Origin: Armatimonadota bacterium
GTDB lineage: Bacteria; Armatimonadota; JAAZEB01
NCBI GenBank assembly: GCA_012512265.1
Contig: JAAZEM010000056.1
Coordinates: 1-37,672, forward strand
Direction of reading: 5' to 3'
Length of the DNA: 37,672 nucleotides
The position numbers and the translations under genes were made by a program. The notes under the pieces were generated by a model. It was not told where the DNA came from. It saw only the letters and a list, made by a program, of their open reading frames with translations, and did not search any database. Shown one piece after another: positions 34,020 to 37,672 of this stretch. The stretch's first letter is position 1; each line of letters begins with the position of its first letter.

Positions 34020-35025
34020 ACCCATTCAGAACCGCTACGAGTTCCTGTACCTGTTCGACTGCGAGAACGGCAATCCGAATGGTGACCCGGATGCCGGCAA
34101 TGCCCCCCGGATCGACCCGGAGGATATGCATGGCCTGGTCTCCGACGTGGCGCTCAAGCGGCGCATCCGCAACTACGTGCAGATTGCGCGCGAGAACCGG
34201 ATGCCCAATGCCATCTTTGTGCAGCATGCCACCAACCTGAACCGGCAGATCCTGCGCGCCCACGAGGAGACGCCGGGCGGATATCAGGAGAAGGTGCGCA
34301 CCAAAAGCAAGGTGGAAGCGGCGCGCGATTGGATGTGCGCCAATTTCTACGACGTGCGCACCTTCGGCGCCGTGATGAGCACCGGGCCCAACGCCGGCCA
34401 GGTCCGCGGCCCGGTGCAGCTCTCCTTCGCCCGCTCCCTGGATCCCGTGCTCCCGATGGAGGTAGCTATCACCCGGATGGCCGTGGCTGAGGAAGTGAAG
34501 GGGAAGAAGAGCAGCGCCGAGTATGCCGCGTGGGAGGCGGAGCAGGACGAGGATAAGCTGCGTACGATGGGCCGCAAGTCACTGATCCCCTACGGACTAT
34601 ACGTCGCGAGAGGCTTCATCAGCGCGCACCTCGCGAGCGGCACCGGTTTCTCCGAGGCAGACCTGGCGCTCTTCTGGGAGGCCCTCCTCAGCATGTACGA
34701 CCACGACCGGTCGGCCAGCAAAGGGATGATGTCAGCACGCGGTCTCTACATCTTCCGGCATGTCGGAACGGATACCAATCCGCAGCAGTGCGCTCGCCAG
34801 GCGATCCTCGGGTGCGCGCCAGCCCACCGGTTGCTCGACCTGGGAACGACCTCGGAGGATACCGAGCACATCGTATCCATCTACCGGCTGGACGCGACGA
34901 AACCGGCGCGGTGCTTCGCTGACTATGCCATTGCCGTGCATCCGGATCGGCTTCCTGCCGGCGTCGAGCTGTACACGGCGTCTCTTGAGGGGGGGAGCGT
35001 CAGGCTCTCGCGTCTTGTCGGCTGA
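34012..35025 (+). CDS. cas7c: Cas7c, backbone subunit of type I-C Cascade
   Basis: This 337-residue Csd2-type protein polymerises along the crRNA spacer to form the Cascade backbone. The family opening is clear: [23 protein letters not shown] and [13 protein letters not shown] near the N-terminus. Next come the [25 protein letters not shown] stretch (read in two parts) and the [18 protein letters not shown] block. GGAG lies seven bases before ATG 34012. The ATG overlaps the cas8c stop by eight bases. It is somewhat longer than the roughly 290 residues I recall for many Csd2 proteins, with the extra length mostly in the C-terminal third. A 33-base gap separates it from cas4. Confidence 0.96.
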   Translation: MPEPIQNRYEFLYLFDCENGNPNGDPDAGNAPRIDPEDMHGLVSDVALKRRIRNYVQIARENRMPNAIFVQHATNLNRQILRAHEETPGGYQEKVRTKSKVEAARDWMCANFYDVRTFGAVMSTGPNAGQVRGPVQLSFARSLDPVLPMEVAITRMAVAEEVKGKKSSAEYAAWEAEQDEDKLRTMGRKSLIPYGLYVARGFISAHLASGTGFSEADLALFWEALLSMYDHDRSASKGMMSARGLYIFRHVGTDTNPQQCARQAILGCAPAHRLLDLGTTSEDTEHIVSIYRLDATKPARCFADYAIAVHPDRLPAGVELYTASLEGGSVRLSRLVG

Positions 35026-35058
35026 AGGTGCTCTCGCCAGGCATAGAGGGTCTACCAC

Positions 35059-35694
35059 ATGGCTGCTGATGATGAGGGAGTGATGCTCTCCGCCATCGAT
35101 CACTATGCCTACTGTCCGCGGCGCTGCGCGCTGATCCACGTGGAGCAAGTGTGGGACGAGAACGTCTTCACCCTCCAGGGGGCAGCGCTGCACGAGCGCG
35201 CCGATGAGGGCTTCACGACGTTTGAGGCGGGCAAGCGCATTGAGCGCGCACTCCCCCTCTGGTCTGAGGAGCTGGGCCTCATCGGCAAGGCGGATACCGT
35301 GGAGTTCCTCGCGGACGGCAGCGTGCGCCCCGTGGAGTATAAGCGGGGCGCGCGCGCCGCGCGCGCGCAAGACGATCTCCAGCTATGCGCCCAGGCGCTC
35401 TGTCTGGAGGAGATGCTGGGGGTGCCGGTCACCACCGGCGCCATCTTCTACCATGCCTCGCGGCGCACCCGCGAGGTGGTCTTTGACGACAAACTGCGCG
35501 CTGCCACCCGGGAGGCGATCGCCCAGGTACGCGACCTGCTGCGCACCGGGCGCATCCCCCCGCCGGTGAACGACGCGCGCTGCCGCGATTGCTCGCTCCT
35601 TCATGCCTGCCAGCCTCAGGCACTCGCCGCTGCGGCCGGGCTGGACGAAGACGAGCTCTTCACCCCGCCGAGCGACGAGGAGATGGAAGAGTGA
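35059..35694 (+). CDS. cas4: Cas4, adaptation nuclease with Fe-S cluster
   Basis: This 211-residue PD-(D/E)xK nuclease trims prespacers and helps select the PAM with Cas1-Cas2. Cluster cysteines are visible as C19/C23 (YCPRRC) and C175, C178 and C184 (CRDCSLLHAC). Catalytic residues are D79 (IGKAD), E93 and K95 (PVEYKRG), and a Q-containing motif follows (QDDLQLCAQAL). An acidic tail (DEEMEE) ends the protein. Start ATG 35059 has GAGGG nine bases upstream; an alternative in-frame ATG at 35083 would remove eight residues. Its stop overlaps the cas1 GTG (GTGA). Confidence 0.95.
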   Translation: MAADDEGVMLSAIDHYAYCPRRCALIHVEQVWDENVFTLQGAALHERADEGFTTFEAGKRIERALPLWSEELGLIGKADTVEFLADGSVRPVEYKRGARAARAQDDLQLCAQALCLEEMLGVPVTTGAIFYHASRRTREVVFDDKLRAATREAIAQVRDLLRTGRIPPPVNDARCRDCSLLHACQPQALAAAAGLDEDELFTPPSDEEMEE

Positions 35695-36764
35695 TCCAGC
35701 AATTTCTCAACACGCTCTACGTGCAATCGCCAGAGGCTCACGTCCGGCTCGACCATGACACGCTGCGGGTAACCATTGGCGAGGACGAGGCCGCGCGCGT
35801 GCCCCTGCACCACCTGGGAGGCGTAGTCCTCTTTGGCGGTGCCTCGATGAGCCAGGGGGCGCTGGAACGCTGCGCTGAAGAAGGCCGCGAAGTCACCTTT
35901 CTCAGCCTGAATGGGCGTTTTCGGTTTCGGGTGGAGGGCCCGACGAGCGGCAACGTCCTCCTCCGTCTGGCGCAGATGGATGCCCATCGCGATCAAGCTC
36001 GTACGTTGGAGATCGCGCGCCGGTCGGTGGCGGCCAAGATCCATAATAGCCGGCTCGTGCTCTTGCGCGGAGCGCGCGACGCCCGTTCTGAAGAGGACCG
36101 CGAACGCCTCACTGAGGCAGTGTGCGCTCTTGAGGAATTCCTCGCCACGGCAACGACCGCATCCTCGGTGGATACCCTTCGCGGGATCGAGGGGGAAGTG
36201 GCTGCCTGGTACTTCAGCGTCTATGGCCGCCTTCTGACGGTACCAACGGCGGAGTTTGCCTTCGCCCAGCGCACGCGCCGCCCCCCGCGCGACCGCGTCA
36301 ACGCGCTCCTCTCCTTTCTCTACTCCATTCTGACCCACGACTGTGCCGGTGCGGTGGAGGGAGTAGGCCTCGACCCGCAGATCGGGTTCCTCCACTCCGT
36401 GCGTCCTGGGCGCCCGGGCCTGGCCCTGGATCTGGCCGAAGAGTTTCGCGCCGGCCTGGTGGATCGGCTGGTGGCCACGCTGATCAACCGGCGTCAGGTG
36501 AGGCCCGATCACTTTGAGGTGCGCGAGGGTGCCGGAGAGAGCGTGATGCTCACCGAGGAGGGCCGCAAAGCGGTCCTGGTCGCCTATCAGAAGCGGAAGC
36601 AGGAACGCGTTGCACATTCCCTCTTGAAGGAGGAAGTGCCTCTTGGTCTGGTGCCTCACCTGCAGGCGCGCCTCCTTGCTCGCCACCTGCGGGGCGAGCT
36701 TCCGCTTTATCCGCCGTTTCTCTTTGGCCGGCGGCGCCAGGGAAGGGGGAAGAGAGATGCCTAA
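35691..36764 (+). CDS. cas1: Cas1, CRISPR integrase
   Basis: This 357-residue integrase inserts new spacers at the leader end with Cas2. Metal-binding residues are recognisable as E167 in RGIEGEVAAWYF, H235 in GFLHS, and D247/E250 in LALDLAEEFR. Length is slightly above the usual 340. I start it at GTG 35691, which overlaps the cas4 stop by four bases (GTGA) and places the family N-terminus (IQQFLNTLYVQSPEAHVRL) directly after it. The open frame upstream of 35691 lies inside cas4 and is not used. Its stop overlaps cas2 by eight bases. Confidence 0.96.
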   Translation: MIQQFLNTLYVQSPEAHVRLDHDTLRVTIGEDEAARVPLHHLGGVVLFGGASMSQGALERCAEEGREVTFLSLNGRFRFRVEGPTSGNVLLRLAQMDAHRDQARTLEIARRSVAAKIHNSRLVLLRGARDARSEEDRERLTEAVCALEEFLATATTASSVDTLRGIEGEVAAWYFSVYGRLLTVPTAEFAFAQRTRRPPRDRVNALLSFLYSILTHDCAGAVEGVGLDPQIGFLHSVRPGRPGLALDLAEEFRAGLVDRLVATLINRRQVRPDHFEVREGAGESVMLTEEGRKAVLVAYQKRKQERVAHSLLKEEVPLGLVPHLQARLLARHLRGELPLYPPFLFGRRRQGRGKRDA

Positions 36765-37059
36765 TCGCATCGATGTGGTGGTGACCTACGATGTGAACAC
36801 CCTCACCAAGGAGGGTCGCCGCCGGCTGCGCCAGGTTGCCAAGGTGTGCGAGGGATGTGGCCAACGCGTGCAGTGGTCCGTCTTCGAATGCCGAGTCACT
36901 GAGACCGAGCTGGAACGCCTGCGCCAGCGCCTGTGCAAGACGATGGATGCCGATGAGGACAGCATCCGCATCTATCGCCTGCGCGGCCGGCGGCAGGAGG
37001 TGGTGGAGGCATATGGCCGCGACGGCTATGTGGATTTTGAGGAGCCCCTGATCCTCTGA
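36757..37059 (+). CDS. cas2: Cas2, CRISPR adaptation protein
   Basis: This 100-residue ferredoxin-fold protein forms the dimeric core of the Cas1-Cas2 integrase. The N-terminal strand DVVVTYDVNT holds the conserved Asp (D12), followed by the helix GRRRLRQVAKVCEGCG and the strand VQWSVFECRVT. The C-terminal strand region is DSIRIYRL. ATG 36757 lies behind GGAAGGGGGAAG and overlaps the cas1 stop by eight bases. It is the last cas gene; the leader begins immediately afterwards. Confidence 0.96.
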   Translation: MPNRIDVVVTYDVNTLTKEGRRRLRQVAKVCEGCGQRVQWSVFECRVTETELERLRQRLCKTMDADEDSIRIYRLRGRRQEVVEAYGRDGYVDFEEPLIL

Positions 37060-37203
37060 CAGGCAGACAGCGTGCGCGAACCGGAAGCGATTCGGATTTC
37101 GCCGGCACGTTCGCGCAGGATTCACTGGGCCAGAGACGAATTTCCGAGTGACTCACCGGTGCGCCGGCCGCGAAAAACGGCCGGGAAGGGTGATGTCACA
37201 GCC
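37060..37203 (+). promoter_or_regulatory. CRISPR leader
   Basis: These 144 bases lie between cas2 and the first repeat. Two inverted repeats stand out. TGCGCGAAC (37073-37081) matches GTTCGCGCA (37109-37117) perfectly. CCGGCCG (37164-37170) matches CGGCCGG (37178-37184) over an A-rich loop, ending 19 bases before the first repeat. The first could terminate the cas transcript or bend the leader for Cas1-Cas2. I could not identify the array promoter with confidence. Confidence 0.7.
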
Positions 37204-37672
37204 GTAGCACCGGGCCTCCGGGCCCGGTGAGGATTGAAACAGATCCTGCGCCGGCTGTGCCGGCGCAGGCACCAGGTAGCACCGGGCCTCCGGGCCCGGT
37301 GAGGATTGAAACTGCGTTGAATACGTTCCAAGCGCTCGGAGAGGCGGTAGCACCGGGCCTCCGGGCCCGGTGAGGATTGAAACTCCCCACGGCGCAAGAA
37401 GTGACGTACCACTTCGAGGTAGCACCGGGCCTCCGGGCCCGGTGAGGATTGAAACGGTAGGGTCGGTTTCAAACCTATTATCTACCCCACGCGTAGCACC
37501 GGGCCTCCGGGCCCGGTGAGGATTGAAACGCCGACGGGGAGTGGTCTTCGTTCCATTGCTCTCATGTAGCACCGGGCCTCCGGGCCCGGTGAGGATTGAA
37601 ACTCGTCGTAGATCACCTGCAGGTCGTAGTTGCCGGTGTAGCACCGGGCCTCCGGGCCCGGTGAGGATTGAA
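37204..37672 (+). CRISPR. CRISPR array, type I-C, 37-base repeats, continues past the window
   Basis: Six complete identical 37-base repeats start at 37204, 37276, 37347, 37419, 37493 and 37566. A seventh begins at 37638 and is cut after 35 bases by the window edge. Spacers are 35, 34, 35, 37, 36 and 35 bases long. Each repeat starts GTAGC and ends ATTGAAAC. Its centre folds into a 9-bp stem, CACCGGGCC with GGCCCGGTG, over a TCCG loop. Cleavage at the 3' base of that stem would leave the 11-base 5' handle AGGATTGAAAC, exactly the type I-C length. The repeats show no variation, so this is the leader-proximal, young end. Spacer 1 (37241-37275) is itself a perfect hairpin. Confidence 0.98.

Noticed and set aside
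37122..37644. Open frames on the minus strand across the CRISPR array
   Set aside because: They are translations of the repeats (recurring HRARRPG or LTGPGGPV), not proteins.
37204..37672. Self-targeting spacers
   Set aside because: I compared the six spacers by eye with the rest of the window and saw no matching protospacer. The rest of the genome is not visible.

Overview
The window is GC-rich chromosomal DNA from a diderm bacterium. A TamB-family protein of more than 2000 residues implies an outer membrane. Gene-to-gene synteny is loose: mraZ, adk, serS and nadB all lie outside their textbook neighbourhoods. Together with a TIM-barrel hydrolase-like protein of a kind I associate with Armatimonadota and similar phyla, this suggests Armatimonadota or a related candidate lineage, probably thermotolerant. 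That placement is inference and only moderately certain. No rRNA, tRNA, transposase or integrase was seen.

Positions 1-18100 are housekeeping and conserved hypothetical genes. They begin with the tail of a RodZ-like protein and a polytopic membrane protein. An M42 peptidase and an orphan mraZ follow, diverging from a shared palindromic promoter region. Next come an SPW-repeat membrane protein, a hydrolase-like protein and a degenerate PilT-like ATPase. A minus-strand operon runs NUDIX hydrolase - serS - GT39-like membrane glycosyltransferase, with serS and the last gene overlapping by ATGA. A large exported protein of unknown function, dinB, folB and nadB lie on the plus strand. Two copies of a structured intergenic repeat flank dinB. 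A BON-domain protein and a small zinc-ribbon protein lie on the minus strand.

Positions 18100-28700 hold a 470-base gene-poor stretch, then tamB (2073 residues, with an internal threefold module). A structured leader precedes a class I mannose-6-phosphate isomerase. Adenylate kinase lies on the minus strand, divergent from a membrane-anchored spermidine-synthase-like protein.

Positions 28978-37672 hold a complete type I-C CRISPR-Cas locus in canonical order: cas3 - cas5c - cas8c - cas7c - cas4 - cas1 - cas2 - leader - array. The array has six complete 37-base repeats and a seventh cut by the window edge. cas8c contains an in-frame internal start behind a near-perfect Shine-Dalgarno sequence, which should make the small subunit Cas11c. 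Cas5c should process pre-crRNA, Cas5/7/8/11 should form Cascade, Cas3 should degrade targets, and Cas4-Cas1-Cas2 should acquire spacers. Points that stand out are the apparent replacement of the Lys-His pair used by characterised Cas5d, a strong hairpin between cas3 and cas5c, 8-base stop/start overlaps at three junctions, and a first spacer that is itself a perfect hairpin.

I did not find a convincing wholly new system. The most unusual items are the PilT-like pseudo-ATPase, the repeats flanking dinB, the competing helices in the isomerase leader, and the Cas5c and spacer anomalies.
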